From contig JASEVX010000037.1 of the NCBI GenBank assembly GCA_031761405.1, forward strand, positions 1,488,001 through 1,552,000: DNA of 64,000 bases, in the 5' to 3' direction. This DNA comes from Serripes groenlandicus. Lineage: Eukaryota; Mollusca; Bivalvia; Cardiida; Cardiidae. A program made the translations under genes and the position numbers. How positions within the stretch are numbered: the first letter of the stretch is position 1; every line of letters starts with the position of its first letter. The notes below the pieces were generated by a model that did not search any database, was not told the DNA's origin, and saw only the letters and a list, made by a program, of their open reading frames with translations. Of this stretch, positions 1 through 9,782 are shown piece after piece.

Positions 1-904
1 TTAGATTCCATCTGTTAGTTATAAGGTAATTCTCCGGACAACAAAAAGTAACAAAGGGCAATTACTCTGTATTTAGGTAAAATAGAGTTATGGTTCCTGT
101 ACACCGCACTTCCTCTCAATGTGTTGTATCATCCTATGAAGTTTTATTAAATTCCAAAAATTAGTTTTTTAAAGTTATGCTCCGGACAAGACTCTACGAA
201 TAAGAAAAAGTAACAAAGGACAATAACTCTGTAATTATGTTAATAAGAGTTATGGTTCTTGTACACTGCACTTCCTCTGATTATGCTCTACCATTGTATG
301 CAGTCTTATTAGATTCCATCTGTTAGTTATTAAGTAATTCTCCGGACAAGAAAAAGTAACAAAGGGCAATAACTCTGTATTTTGATAAAATAGAGTTATG
401 GTTCCTGTACACTGCACTTCCTCTCAATGTGTTGTATCATCCTATGAAGTTTTATTAAATTCCAACAATTTGTTTTAAAGTTATGCTCCGGACAAGACTC
501 TACGAATAAGAAAAAGTAACAAAGGGCAATAACTCTGATATTATATAAATTAGAGTTATGGTTCTTGTATACTGCACTTCCTCTCATTATGCTTTACCAT
601 TGTATGTAGTTTTATTAGATTCCATCTGTTAGTTAATAAGTAATTCTCCGGACAAGAAAAAGTAACAAAGGGCAATAACTATGTATTTAGGTATAATAGA
701 GTTATGGTTTCTGTACACCACACTTCCTCTCAATGTGTTGTATCATCCTATGAAGTTTTATTAAATTCCAACAATTAGTTTTAAAGTTATGCTCCGGACA
801 AGGAAAATCGCAAACGACCAACCGACCGACCAACCGACCGACCGACCAACCACAGGGTGACTCCAATATACCCCCTCTAAACTTCGTTTATCGGGGGTAT
901 AAAA
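1..904 (+). repeat. Higher-order tandem repeat ending in a Helitron-like hairpin
   Basis: Units start at each CCGGACAA (about 34, 182, 343, 488, 649, 793). Spacing alternates between about 147 and 161 bp, so the real unit is a two-part repeat of about 306 bp. The longer half carries an extra ACTCTACGAATAAG block. The array ends in a run of CCAAC/CGACC words and a hairpin (TATACCCCC at 867-875 pairs with GGGGGTATA at 893-901). The same tail closes the element at 33305-33975, so this is a mobile family and not a simple satellite. The left end lies outside the window. Confidence 0.8.
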
Positions 905-1012
905 ATATCTTTTTAGTCAAGCCATGCCATCCTTTAATAATTGTTCTTAAATTCCCTTTTTTCACACTTTCTCCCACAATATTTTTGAAACATCTTCTGC
1001 TTCAGAAACTCT

Positions 1013-1617
1013 AAACAAGAGGGCCATGATGGCCCTGGATCGCTCATCTTAATTATACAATGTACTGCAATGCAAAACACATCAAGACAATTATTCTCCA
1101 CAGTGTTAACAAGATTTCCCTTCATTTGGTCTAGTGATCTATATTTTTTTACCTGATATGACCCATATTCCAACATGGACTAGATATCATCAAGACAACC
1201 TTGTGACACATTTTCAACTTGCTAAATTTTCCTTTATTGACCTTGTTTCTGACCCAATATGACCCATATTCGAACTTGACCTAGATATAATTCAGACAAA
1301 CATGACCAAATTTCAAGCTGCTGAAGCAAAAAATGCGGCATCCAAAGTGTTAACAAGATTTTCCTTCAATTTGGCCTAGTGACCTAGTTTTTGACCCTAC
1401 ATGATCCATATTCGAACTTGGCTTAGATATCATTTAGATAAACATTCTCATTAAATGTCAAGCTGCTGTAGCAAAAAATGCGGCCTCTACAGTGTTAACA
1501 AGATTTTCCTTGAATTTGACCTTGTGACCTATTTTTTGACCCAACATGACCCTTGATCGAACTGGACTTACATATCATCAAGAAAAACATTCTGATAAAG
1601 TTTCATCATGCTCAAGT
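1013..1617 (+). mobile_element. Pearl/HINE-like element, 5' part only
   Basis: Starts with ACAAGAGGGCCATGATGGCC, whose AGGGCCA/TGGCCCT arms form a hairpin, followed by a GATCGCTCATCT box. It then holds degenerate copies of a roughly 145-bp monomer (GTGTTAACAAGATTTTCC ... GTGACCTAGTTTTTGACC). No 3' hairpin is seen before a second 5' end begins at 1618, so this copy is truncated. No protein is encoded. The pearl/HINE assignment is by resemblance from memory. Confidence 0.75.
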
Positions 1618-3030
1618 TAACAAGAGGGCCATGATGGCCCTGGATCGCTCACCTTAATTATACAATGTACTGCAATGCAAAACACATCAAGACAATTATT
1701 CTGAATGCAACCTCTACAGTGTTAACAATGTTTTCCTTCATTTGGTCTAGTGATCTATATTTTTTACATGATATGACCCATATTCCAACATGGACTAGAT
1801 ATCATCAAGACAACATTCTGACAAAGTTTCAACTTGCTCAAAACATTCTGACCAAATTCCAAGCTGCTGGAGCAAAAAAAATTGGCATCCAAAGTGTTCA
1901 CAAGATTGTTCTTCAATTTGGTCTAGTGACCTAGTTTTTGACCCAGCATGACCCATATTCAAACTTGGCCTACATATTATCAAGAAAAACATTCTAATTA
2001 AGTTTCATCATGCTGAAATTAAAAATGCAGTATCCAGAGTGTTAACAAGATTACCTTTCAATTTGGCTTAGTGACCTAGTTTTTAACTCGGCATGACCCA
2101 TATCCGAACTTGGCCTAGATATCATTTAGACAAACATTCTGACCAAATTTCAAGCTGCTGAAGCAAAGAATGCGGCATCCAAAGTGTTCACAAGATTTTC
2201 CTTCAATTTGACCTAGTGACCTAGTTTTTGACCCGGCATGACCCATATTCGAACTTGGCCTAGATATCATTCAGCTCAACATTCTGAACAAATTTCAAGC
2301 CGCTGAAGCAAAACATGTTGCTTCTACAGAGTTAACAAGATTTTCCCTCAATTTGGCCTAATGACCTAGTTTCTGATCCAATATGACCCATATTTGAACT
2401 TGACCTAGATATCTTTAAGACAAACATTCTGACAAAATTTCAAGCTGCTAAAGCAAAACATGCGTCATCCAAAGTGATAACTAGATTTTCCTTCAATTTG
2501 GCCTAGTGACCTAGTTTTTGACCCGGCATAACCCATATTCGAACTTGACCTAGATATTTTTAAGACAAACATTCTGACAAAATTTCAAACTGCTGAAGCA
2601 AAAATTGCGGCCTCTGGAGTGTTAACAAGATTTTCCTTCAATTTGACCTAGTGACCTTCTTTTTGACCTGATGTGACCCATGTTTGAACTTGACCTACAT
2701 ATTATCAAGACAAACATTCTGATAAAGTTTCAACATGCTCAAGTTGAAAATGTGGCCTCAAGAGTGTTAACAAGATTTCCCTTCAATTCGACCTAGTGAC
2801 CTAATTTTTGACCTCATATGGCCCAGTTTCGAACTTGTCCAAGACTTTATGGAGATGAACGTTCTGATAAACTTTCATGAAGATTGGATGCAAAATGTAG
2901 CCCGTAGAGTGTTAACAAGCTCAAATGTTGACGACGCACGACGGACGACGCACAACGCACGACGGACGGACGCCGGACAAAATGTGATCACAATAGCTCA
3001 CCTTGCACTTCGTGCATAGGTGAGCTAAAA
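1618..3030 (+). mobile_element. Pearl/HINE-like element with 145-bp monomer array
   Basis: A complete element. The 5' hairpin is at 1620-1640 and the GATCGCTCACCT box follows. About nine monomers of 145-150 bp follow, then a GACGGACGAC-rich stretch and a 3' hairpin at 2991-3030 in which CTCACCT pairs with AGGTGAG around a TGCACTTCGTGCA inner stem, ending GAGCTAAAA. No coding potential is seen, so it is probably non-autonomous. Confidence 0.8.
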
Positions 3031-4268
3031 ATGCAGTATGAAGAGTGTAAACAAGATTACCCTTCAATTTGGCCTAGTGACCTAGTTTTTGACCCGGCAT
3101 AACCCATATTCGAACTTGACCTATATATTTTTAAGACAAACATTCTGACAAAATTTCAAACTGCTGAAGCAAAAATTGCGGCCTCTGGAGTGTTAACAAG
3201 ATTTTCCTTCAATTTGACCTAGTGACCTTCTTTTTGACCTGATGTGACCCATGTTCGAACTTGACCTACATATTATCAAGACAAACATTCTGATAAAGTT
3301 TCAACATGCTCAAGTTGAAAATGTGGCCTCAAGAGTGTTAACAAGATTTCCCTTCAATTCGACCTAGTGACCTAGTTTTTGACCTCATATGGCCCAGTTT
3401 CGAACTTGTCCAAGATTTTATGGAGATGAACGTTCTGATAAACTTTCATGAAGATTGGATGCAAAATGTAGCCCGTAGAGTGTTAACAAGCTCAAATGTT
3501 GACGACGCACGACGGACGGACGCCGGACAAAATGTGATCACAATAGCTCACCTTGCACTTCGTGCATAGGTGAGCTAAAAATGCAGTATGAAGAGTGTAA
3601 ACAAGATTACCCTTCAATTTGGCCTAGTGACCTAGTTTTTGACCCCGCATGACCCATATTCGAACTTGGCCTAGATATCATTTAGACAAACATTCTGACC
3701 AAATTTCAAGCTGCTGAAGCAAAACATGCGGCTTATACAGAGTTAACAAGATTTTGCCTCAATTTGGCCTAGTGACCTAGTTTCTGACACAATATGACCC
3801 ATATTTAAACTTGACCTAGATATCTTTAAGACAAACATTTTGACAAAATATCAAACTGCTGAAGCAAAAATTGCAGCCTCTGGAGTGTTAACAAGATTTT
3901 CCTTCAATTTGACCTAGTGACCTACTTTTTGACCCGACATGACCCATGTTCGAACTTGACCTACATATCATCAAGACAAAGATTCTGATAAAGTTTCAAC
4001 ATGCTCAAGTTGAAAATGTGGCCTCCAGAGTGTTAACAAGATTTTGCTTCAATTTGACCTAGTGACCTCGTTTTTGACCTCATATGGCCCGGTTTCGAAC
4101 TTGTCTAAGATTTGATGGAGATGAACTTTCTGATACACTTTCATGAAGATTGGATGAAAAATGTAGCCTGTAGAGTGTTAACAAGCTGAAATGTTGACGA
4201 CGCACGACGCACGGACAACATGTGATCACAATAGCTCACCTTGCACTTCGTGCATAGGTGAGCTAAAA
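3031..4268 (+). repeat. Two extra tandem 3' segments of the preceding element
   Basis: Two further head-to-tail blocks (about 3031-3580 and 3581-4268) each repeat the last monomers plus the terminal hairpin, ending GAGCTAAAA at 3580 and 4268. The first block is nearly identical to about 2480-3030; the second is more diverged. Neither has a 5' end. This fits multimeric 3' ends left by read-through of a rolling-circle terminator, or unequal exchange. Confidence 0.75.
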
Positions 4269-4781
4269 ATATTGTTTTGGATATGCACATTTTTTTAAAA
4301 ACCTGCTCGCAGCAGTCATTGAGGAGTGCCTTTGGTCAAGGCACATTGCCTAGCACTGTAAAGCCACCTAGGGATTTTGAACAAGTTATCCCTTTCCCAA
4401 AAGTGAAAAATCTGAAGTAGACAATTTTACACATATATTTATGATGGCAAAATCTCTCAAATTTCAAGAAATGAAAGTTATAATTATGAAAATTGTTATG
4501 AGCAATTTTTCACTTGCTACAATGTTTACAAAATAACTGTTGCCGATGCGTCAAAATGTGTCTGAAATTGGGAAAGGGTTTCATGTTTCATGTTTCAACC
4601 TGACCTACTAGCAAATATATAAGTAGCATCTATTTTATTTGGGTCTTAATGCATCAGCATGCATCAGACTCAGTCGAGTTTGTGCATCTTCACTGTCTGC
4701 CTATATTTTAAAAAGACCTAAATGCAAAATCTGGCAAAAATATAGAAGTGTGGCCCCTGTAGTTATTTGTCAGTGTGGCTT
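4269..4781. other. Unclassified intergenic or intronic sequence
   Basis: AT-rich single-copy-looking sequence with short open frames only. A CTGCTCGCAGCAG palindrome lies near 4302-4314. I see no gene or recognisable element. Confidence 0.5.
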
Positions 4782-4974
4782 TTAACCCTTTCCCACATAT
4801 AGATGCTTTCTGACGCCTCTGCAGCAGACTACTATTGAAAACCATTGTGATAATATGAGCAATTTCATTTTCAACTTCTTCTAGTACTTATATCCTAATT
4901 TATAGAGCTGTTCCTTGTTTTTGCTTAGATGTTTTCAAAGTCGTCTGCTGCATATTTGTTATATGTGGCTTTAA
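4782..4974. mobile_element. TTAA-flanked MITE (degenerate)
   Basis: Starts TTAACCCTTTCCCACATA and ends in an inverted version, ATATGTGGCTTTAA. Internal GCAGCAGAC and GTCTGCTGC boxes are inverted to each other. The TTAA target and CCCTTT end resemble non-autonomous piggyBac-type elements. The right terminal repeat has decayed. Confidence 0.6.
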
Positions 4975-5122
4975 ATGAGGAATATTACTAAGACCCCAAA
5001 TCCCTTGAAGCTGCTCATGTGTGTTATGATGTACATGTTTTTTTCATTAAATCTAAACCTTGCAATATTTACCCCACCATGTATGTAGGTCAAGGTCAAA
5101 ATGCAGAAAGGTTAGAAACAGG

Positions 5123-5352
5123 TTAACCCTTTCCCTCATATATACGCTTTCTGACGCCTCTGCAGCAGACAGCTTTTTGAAAACATAGTGACAAAAGAAG
5201 AAATTGCACAAAACGTGCAATTTCTCCTTTTGCCACAATGTTTTCCATTTTTTGTCATAGGTTATCCATTCAATTATGGAGATTTTCTATTTGTTGACAA
5301 AATACGTTCAAAGTCGTCTGCTGCAGAATTGCCGTATGAGGGAAAGGGTTAA
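5123..5352. mobile_element. TTAA-flanked MITE with CCCTTTCCCTCATA termini
   Basis: Left end TTAACCCTTTCCCTCATA at 5123 and right end TATGAGGGAAAGGGTTAA at 5352 are inverted repeats, flanked by TTAA on both sides. Inner GCAGCAGAC and GTCTGCTGC boxes are also inverted. It is about 222 bp with no coding capacity. The TTAA duplication and CCC start suggest mobilisation by a piggyBac-like transposase (inference). This is the best preserved member in the window. Confidence 0.75.
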
Positions 5353-5372
5353 TAGTGTACAGTAATACTTAC

Positions 5373-5490
5373 ATGAAAATCGTTCCATGAACTGCTCTAA
5401 AACATTCTTCAAGTTGTTAACTTGCTGTCCCATTGCATTGATATCTGCACTGTTTTCTGGTCTCACCCAATCCGTGACTGTTTGCCTTGC
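5373..5490 (-). CDS. Candidate internal exon, coiled-coil-like protein
   Basis: Reading leftward, an open stretch of 39 codons plus one base runs from a possible acceptor (TTTTGGAAG before position 5490) to a strong donor (GTAAGT starting at 5372). It encodes a segment with QTVTDWVRPENSAD and then QQVNNLKNVLEQFMERFS, which has heptad-like leucine spacing. The acceptor has a weak pyrimidine tract, so the 5' border could shift. It enters in phase 0, matching the phase-0 end of the candidate exon at 30936-31061, and leaves in phase 1. I infer the same gene as 62936-63148. The family is not recognised, and its next exon must lie further left. Confidence 0.45.
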
Positions 5491-6065
5491 CTTCCAAAAT
5501 AAATGATAAAATATTAACCCTATACATGACACAGATGACATTTGATACCTATGAGGCAGATGAGAATTTGAAAACAATTTCTCCATTTCCCTCAATGTTC
5601 TCTACCATGCATAAAACAAGAGGGCCATGATGGCCCTGGATCGCTGACCTTAATTATACAATGTACTGTTATGCAAAACACATCAAGACAATTATTCTGA
5701 ATGCAACCTCCAGTGTTAACAAGATTTTCCTTCATTTGGCCTAGTGATCTATAAATTATTTTTCCTGATATGACCCATATTCCAACATGGACTAGATATC
5801 ATCAAAACAACATTCTGACAGCGTTCAACTTGCTCAAAGTAAAAATGCGGCCTCCGTCCGGAGTTTGAACAATATTTTCCTTTATTGACCTTGTTTCTGA
5901 CCCCCATATGACCATTATTCGAACTTGAACTAGATATCATTTAGACAAACATTCTGACCAAATTTCAAGATGCTTAAGCAAAAAATGCGGCATCCAAAGT
6001 GTTAACAAGATTTTCCTTCAGTTTGCCCTAGTGACCTAGTTTTTCACCCAGCATGACTCGTAACA

Positions 6066-6257
6066 AAATGAAGTTTTTTAAAGTAAAACATATTTTTATT
6101 AGAAAATACTTACCAGTCATTTAATACCTGATATATAATCTCCATACCCTAATTCATCCAGAAAAAAGAACGCGTTTAGCGTATTCCTCACGCCCTGTGT
6201 GATATACACGGTTGGCGGTAAACACCGCTGCACGTGGCCAACTTTTCACTTTTAGTT
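6066..6257 (-). repeat. DIRS copy 1 right inverted terminal repeat
   Basis: From about 6105, the sequence ACCAGTCATTTAATACCTGA through CGTGGCCAACTTTTCACTTTTAGTT is repeated in reverse complement at 12651-12797. The outer 40 bp (AATGAAGTTTTTTAAAG...) is specific to this end and recurs, inverted, inside the internal complementary region at 6305-6361. Confidence 0.9.
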
Positions 6258-6304
6258 TACAGTAAGTGTTGGTTGACGACGCGGGGATGGGAGGTGGGAA
6301 TCTG

Positions 6305-6400
6305 AAATGACTGGTAAGTATTTTCTAATAAAAATATGTTTTACTTTAAAAAACTTCATTTTTATGTCAAAAATACATTACCAGTCATTTAATACCTGAT
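6305..6400 (-). repeat. DIRS copy 1 internal complementary region
   Basis: About 96 bp made of two parts: 6305-6361 is the reverse complement of the element's right outer end (6067-6123), and 6361-6400 is the reverse complement of its left outer end (about 12776-12815). It therefore spells out the joined ends. In the DIRS replication model this region templates completion of the ends and circle formation. Confidence 0.88.
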
Positions 6401-6579
6401 GACTTTTCAGCATAGGTCGGGAGGATCGGCCAACACTTCCAGTCCTTACAGGCAATGTAGTACCATGCATTTTTATATTTAATTACGAAGTACTATTGAA
6501 CACAACCGCCTTTAAAAGTAGGAGAAAGGATTGAACAGAATTTCAATCTTAATGTATGTTATTGTTGTGTTTAACAAAA

Positions 6580-9447
6580 TTAGCATATAACTCGCTGAGA
6601 AGCCACTAGTGGTCCCAGAGAGAACAGGTTTTCCGTTTGTGCAGACATGGAGCGCAGATAAAAGGTTGAAAATGTAGACTGCGACTTCAATACCGCGGCA
6701 CGAAGAATGTCTTCCAAAGGTACGTTGTTGGAGAAAGCCCAACTAGCCGAGAGAGCTCTAATCTCATGCGGACGTATCCGAAGAAACGAGAGATCTCGAG
6801 CTGACAGATCTTTGTAAGCTAATTTTATTGTACAGGATATCCAGCGGGAAATAGACGCCGCTGAGATATCCTTACAACCTATAAGAGGGAGAAACAACCT
6901 CTTCCTACGGCCCCTTTTCCCCTCAACTCTCTTAAGATAAAACTTAAGAGCTCTGACGGGACAAAGAAGTCTGTCGGTGTCCGATGGACCACAGTTTCCA
7001 GAAAGACTGGGAACCGTGATTGGTTTCGGAAGAACCGAAGGCAACTGGTTCTTTGCTAGAAAACCCGGTTGACACAGTAGAGTTAATGAGTCATCAGATT
7101 CATTGAACCTGATAAACCCTGTTTCTACAGAAAGAGCGTGTAGTTCACTCCTACGGCGAGCGGTTGCAAAGGCAAGAAGAAAAACAGTTTTGTATGTTAA
7201 GAACTTCAATGACGCAGAAGATAGAGGTTCGTAAGGCGCCTTTGTAAGAGACCAAAGAACGCACGATAAATCCCATTTTGGAGTTAAACTCCTAAAAATA
7301 GGTTTATCTAGCTCGAATGATCGCATAAGTTCCGAGAGAAATGGATTAGAACCAATTCGCTCTCCCCCTTTGAACTTAAGCGTATTCGATAGCATAGAAC
7401 GATACCCCTTAATCGTGCTAACTGCTAGATCTTTTTCTTCAAAAAGAAAAAGTAGAAAGTCGGCAATCCTGGTTATAGAGGGACACTCAGGATTGATCGA
7501 CCTAGCACGACACCAATCTGAGAAGACCGTCCACTTGGAATCATAGACGATTCTAGTAGACCTCCTTCTAGACTGAGCGATGCGAGAGGCAACTTTTCGA
7601 GAAAAGTTTCTCTCTCGGATCGAACGCTTGATAACGTCCAAGCGTGAAGGTGTAGCATTGCCGGGTTTGGGTGAAGACGCCGACCCGGTTGCTGAAACAG
7701 AATGTCGTCTTGTAAAGGAAGACGTATCGGTTGTGCCGAGAGGCAGGCCAGGAGGTCGTTGAACCACGACCTCTGGGGCCAAAATGGCGCTATCAACAGG
7801 ATTCTGCACTGTTGAGAACGTAGAACTTTTTGTAGTACGATCGGTACCAGAATGAACGGGGGGAACGCATACCCGAATAGACGGTTCCAATCGAGAGTCA
7901 GTGCAGGATCGTACATCGGCGACACATAGAGTGGCAGCCGATGATTGACTCTGGTGGCGAAAAGATCCACCAGGGGTGTCCCGATCCGCATGAATACTGA
8001 GTTTACTACACTCTGATTCAGTGTCCATTCCGCCGGAAGACTTTTGTTTTGGCGGGACAGACTGTCTGCTAAGACATTTAGATGGCCGGGGACGTGTTTT
8101 ACTACTATTACTAACGACGTCTCCTGGCACCAAAGGAGTAACTTCCATGTCTCCAGAAAGAGTAGATGGGAGTGCGTTCCTCCTTGCCTGCGAATGTAGG
8201 ACACAACAGTAGTATTGTCCGTCGACAATAAAACAGTTGTGTTCGCAACGGAGGCAGAGAACTGTTTGAGAGCTAGCAGGACTGCTCTCAATTCTAAGTT
8301 GTTTATGTGAAAACAACGTTCCTCCGCTGTCCACATGCCCTGGGCTGTTAAGCCCTGTGGCTCTAAATGAGCTCCCCAACCCACAGCACTGGCATCTGTA
8401 AAGAGGTACAGATCCGGAGGCGCTGTGATCAAGGGCACCCCTTGTAGATAGATTGACGGATTTAGCCACCAGCGAAGGTGTGACTTGAAGAAATCCGTCA
8501 GAGCTACCTCCTGTTCCAGTGAGTCCACAGATGGACGCCACCGGGACAGAAAAAGAAACTGAAGGGGTCTCATGTGGAGCCTGCCTAGACTGACTAGGTC
8601 GGCTGCTGCACTTAACGATCCCAGAAGTGACAGCATGGATCGGGCTGTTACCGACACCTGATCCAGATTGAGTCTGATCTTCTGGCACAGAGAATCGACT
8701 CTGTCCGGAGGGACCCGAATCACCGCTAGGTCGGTTAGAAACGTCATCCCCACGAACGTAAACCTCTTTGACGGAACTAAGTCCGACTTCTGCGTATTGG
8801 GAATAAGACCCAATCGCAGAATGGTCCGCCAAGCTAGAGACAGATCGTGAATTAGAATTACACGTTCTGTTCTGTGGAGTAGCCAGTCGTCGAAGTATTG
8901 AAGGAGTTGTGGACCGTTCATACGTAGAAACGCTCCCACAGCATTTATAACCTTCGTGAACACTCGCGGAGCGGACTTGAGGCCGAAGGGAAGTGCCCTG
9001 AATTGGAACACTTCCCCATTTACCACAAACCGAAGGTATTTCCTCGACGAGGAAGCGATCGGAATATGGTAATATGCGTCTGTCAGGTCTAAAGAGACCG
9101 CCCAGTCGTCTTTCCGAATAGCCATTCTGATGGAGCGGGCCGACTCCATCTTGAATTTCTCGACCGGTATTAATAGATTCAGGGCTGATAAATCTATCAC
9201 CGGTCTCCACCGACCGTCCTTCTTCGGAACGAGGAAGAGACGGCTGTAGAAACCCCGAGTATTGGGGTTGAGAACCCTCTCTATGGCCTTCTTTTTCAGA
9301 AGTGACGAAATCACTTCTGACATGGCCGGATGGCGTGATGACAGTTCGATCGGCACGCTTGTCATGGGAGGAGGGGAAACGAAGGGAATCAAATACCCTT
9401 CTTGTATCACAGATAAGATCCAACGATCCTCTGTGATACTCTCCCAT
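6580..9447 (-). CDS. DIRS copy 1 tyrosine recombinase (YR) frame
   Basis: The last 310 or so residues of this 955-codon frame (about 7530 to 6580) form a tyrosine recombinase, the enzyme that inserts the circular DNA intermediate. Visible catalytic motifs are ATARRRSEL (Arg near 765), RPHEIR (His 894, Arg 897) and FYLRSM (Tyr 930), so the tetrad looks complete. The frame stays open for a further 640 codons upstream, where it overlaps the RT/RNase H gene in another frame; that part is Ser-rich and matches no domain I know. The true start is uncertain; it may be near 7530 or expressed by frameshift from the RT frame. No lesion is seen in the catalytic domain. Confidence 0.88.
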   Translation of the reverse strand: MGEYHRGSLDLICDTRRVFDSLRFPSSHDKRADRTVITPSGHVRSDFVTSEKEGHREGSQPQYSGFLQPSLPRSEEGRSVETGDRFISPESINTGREIQDGVGPLHQNGYSERRLGGLFRPDRRILPYSDRFLVEEIPSVCGKWGSVPIQGTSLRPQVRSASVHEGYKCCGSVSTYERSTTPSILRRLATPQNRTCNSNSRSVSSLADHSAIGSYSQYAEVGLSSVKEVYVRGDDVSNRPSGDSGPSGQSRFSVPEDQTQSGSGVGNSPIHAVTSGIVKCSSRPSQSRQAPHETPSVSFSVPVASICGLTGTGGSSDGFLQVTPSLVAKSVNLSTRGALDHSASGSVPLYRCQCCGLGSSFRATGLNSPGHVDSGGTLFSHKQLRIESSPASSQTVLCLRCEHNCFIVDGQYYCCVLHSQARRNALPSTLSGDMEVTPLVPGDVVSNSSKTRPRPSKCLSRQSVPPKQKSSGGMDTESECSKLSIHADRDTPGGSFRHQSQSSAATLCVADVRSCTDSRLEPSIRVCVPPVHSGTDRTTKSSTFSTVQNPVDSAILAPEVVVQRPPGLPLGTTDTSSFTRRHSVSATGSASSPKPGNATPSRLDVIKRSIRERNFSRKVASRIAQSRRRSTRIVYDSKWTVFSDWCRARSINPECPSITRIADFLLFLFEEKDLAVSTIKGYRSMLSNTLKFKGGERIGSNPFLSELMRSFELDKPIFRSLTPKWDLSCVLWSLTKAPYEPLSSASLKFLTYKTVFLLAFATARRRSELHALSVETGFIRFNESDDSLTLLCQPGFLAKNQLPSVLPKPITVPSLSGNCGPSDTDRLLCPVRALKFYLKRVEGKRGRRKRLFLPLIGCKDISAASISRWISCTIKLAYKDLSARDLSFLRIRPHEIRALSASWAFSNNVPLEDILRAAVLKSQSTFSTFYLRSMSAQTENLFSLGPLVASQRVIC

Positions 9448-9782
9448 TCCTCCACGAAGAATGACAAACGGCCTCCTACTGCTATCTCCGGCCTCGGGAT
9501 GATCATAGAGAGGTACGTATCCCTAGGGCTGCGGCCTAGGTGCCGTGCCATACCTCGAAGTCTGTTTTGGCTTAGCTCCCGTATAACGGGGCTTTGGCTT
9601 AACAAACTTCTGGCCCGTGGAAGGAGGTTGTTTAGGCGGCAACGCCTTAACTTCCTGTTTTTGCTTCTTCGCCGGGGGCTTCCTAGGCTTGCCCCATTTC
9701 GCCGACGGTGCAGAGTGTTTATTACTCTGCGAAAAAGCATTAGCTGCGCTAGCCGACAGGCGTCTAGACTGTTCTGACGCAT
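7473..9782 (-). CDS. DIRS copy 1 reverse transcriptase / RNase H / methyltransferase-like protein
   Basis: A 769-codon open frame. Reverse transcriptase spans about residues 170-350, with LVPKKDGRWRPVIDLS, LDLTDAYYHIPI, FRALPFGLKSAP and the catalytic YFDDW at 296-300. RNase H follows at about 458-577, with FTDAS (Asp 463), NNLELRA (Glu 497), STDN (Asp 522) and HVPGHLNVLADSLSR (Asp 573). The next part (PLVDLFATRVNHRLP ... LLIAPFWPQ) corresponds in position to the methyltransferase-like domain of DIRS elements (from memory). Compared with copy 2, six residues (AAWAVD region) are missing after residue 625. The first 75 residues overlap the gag 3' end and may not be translated; a start near 9551 is also possible. 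Confidence 0.92.
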   Translation of the reverse strand: MRQNSLDACRLAQLMLFRRVINTLHRRRNGASLGSPRRRSKNRKLRRCRLNNLLPRARSLLSQSPVIRELSQNRLRGMARHLGRSPRDTYLSMIIPRPEIAVGGRLSFFVEEWESITEDRWILSVIQEGYLIPFVSPPPMTSVPIELSSRHPAMSEVISSLLKKKAIERVLNPNTRGFYSRLFLVPKKDGRWRPVIDLSALNLLIPVEKFKMESARSIRMAIRKDDWAVSLDLTDAYYHIPIASSSRKYLRFVVNGEVFQFRALPFGLKSAPRVFTKVINAVGAFLRMNGPQLLQYFDDWLLHRTERVILIHDLSLAWRTILRLGLIPNTQKSDLVPSKRFTFVGMTFLTDLAVIRVPPDRVDSLCQKIRLNLDQVSVTARSMLSLLGSLSAAADLVSLGRLHMRPLQFLFLSRWRPSVDSLEQEVALTDFFKSHLRWWLNPSIYLQGVPLITAPPDLYLFTDASAVGWGAHLEPQGLTAQGMWTAEERCFHINNLELRAVLLALKQFSASVANTTVLLSTDNTTVVSYIRRQGGTHSHLLFLETWKLLLWCQETSLVIVVKHVPGHLNVLADSLSRQNKSLPAEWTLNQSVVNSVFMRIGTPLVDLFATRVNHRLPLYVSPMYDPALTLDWNRLFGYAFPPFILVPIVLQKVLRSQQCRILLIAPFWPQRSWFNDLLACLSAQPIRLPLQDDILFQQPGRRLHPNPAMLHLHAWTLSSVRSERETFLEKLPLASLSLEGGLLESSMIPSGRSSQIGVVLGRSILSVPL

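Noticed and set aside
9262..9777. 172-codon antisense frame inside DIRS copy 1, with a similar one antisense in copy 2 (41670-42188)
   Set aside because: It mirrors the conserved RT N-terminal region. The antisense frame stays open because the sense codons are conserved; no domain or start signal supports it.
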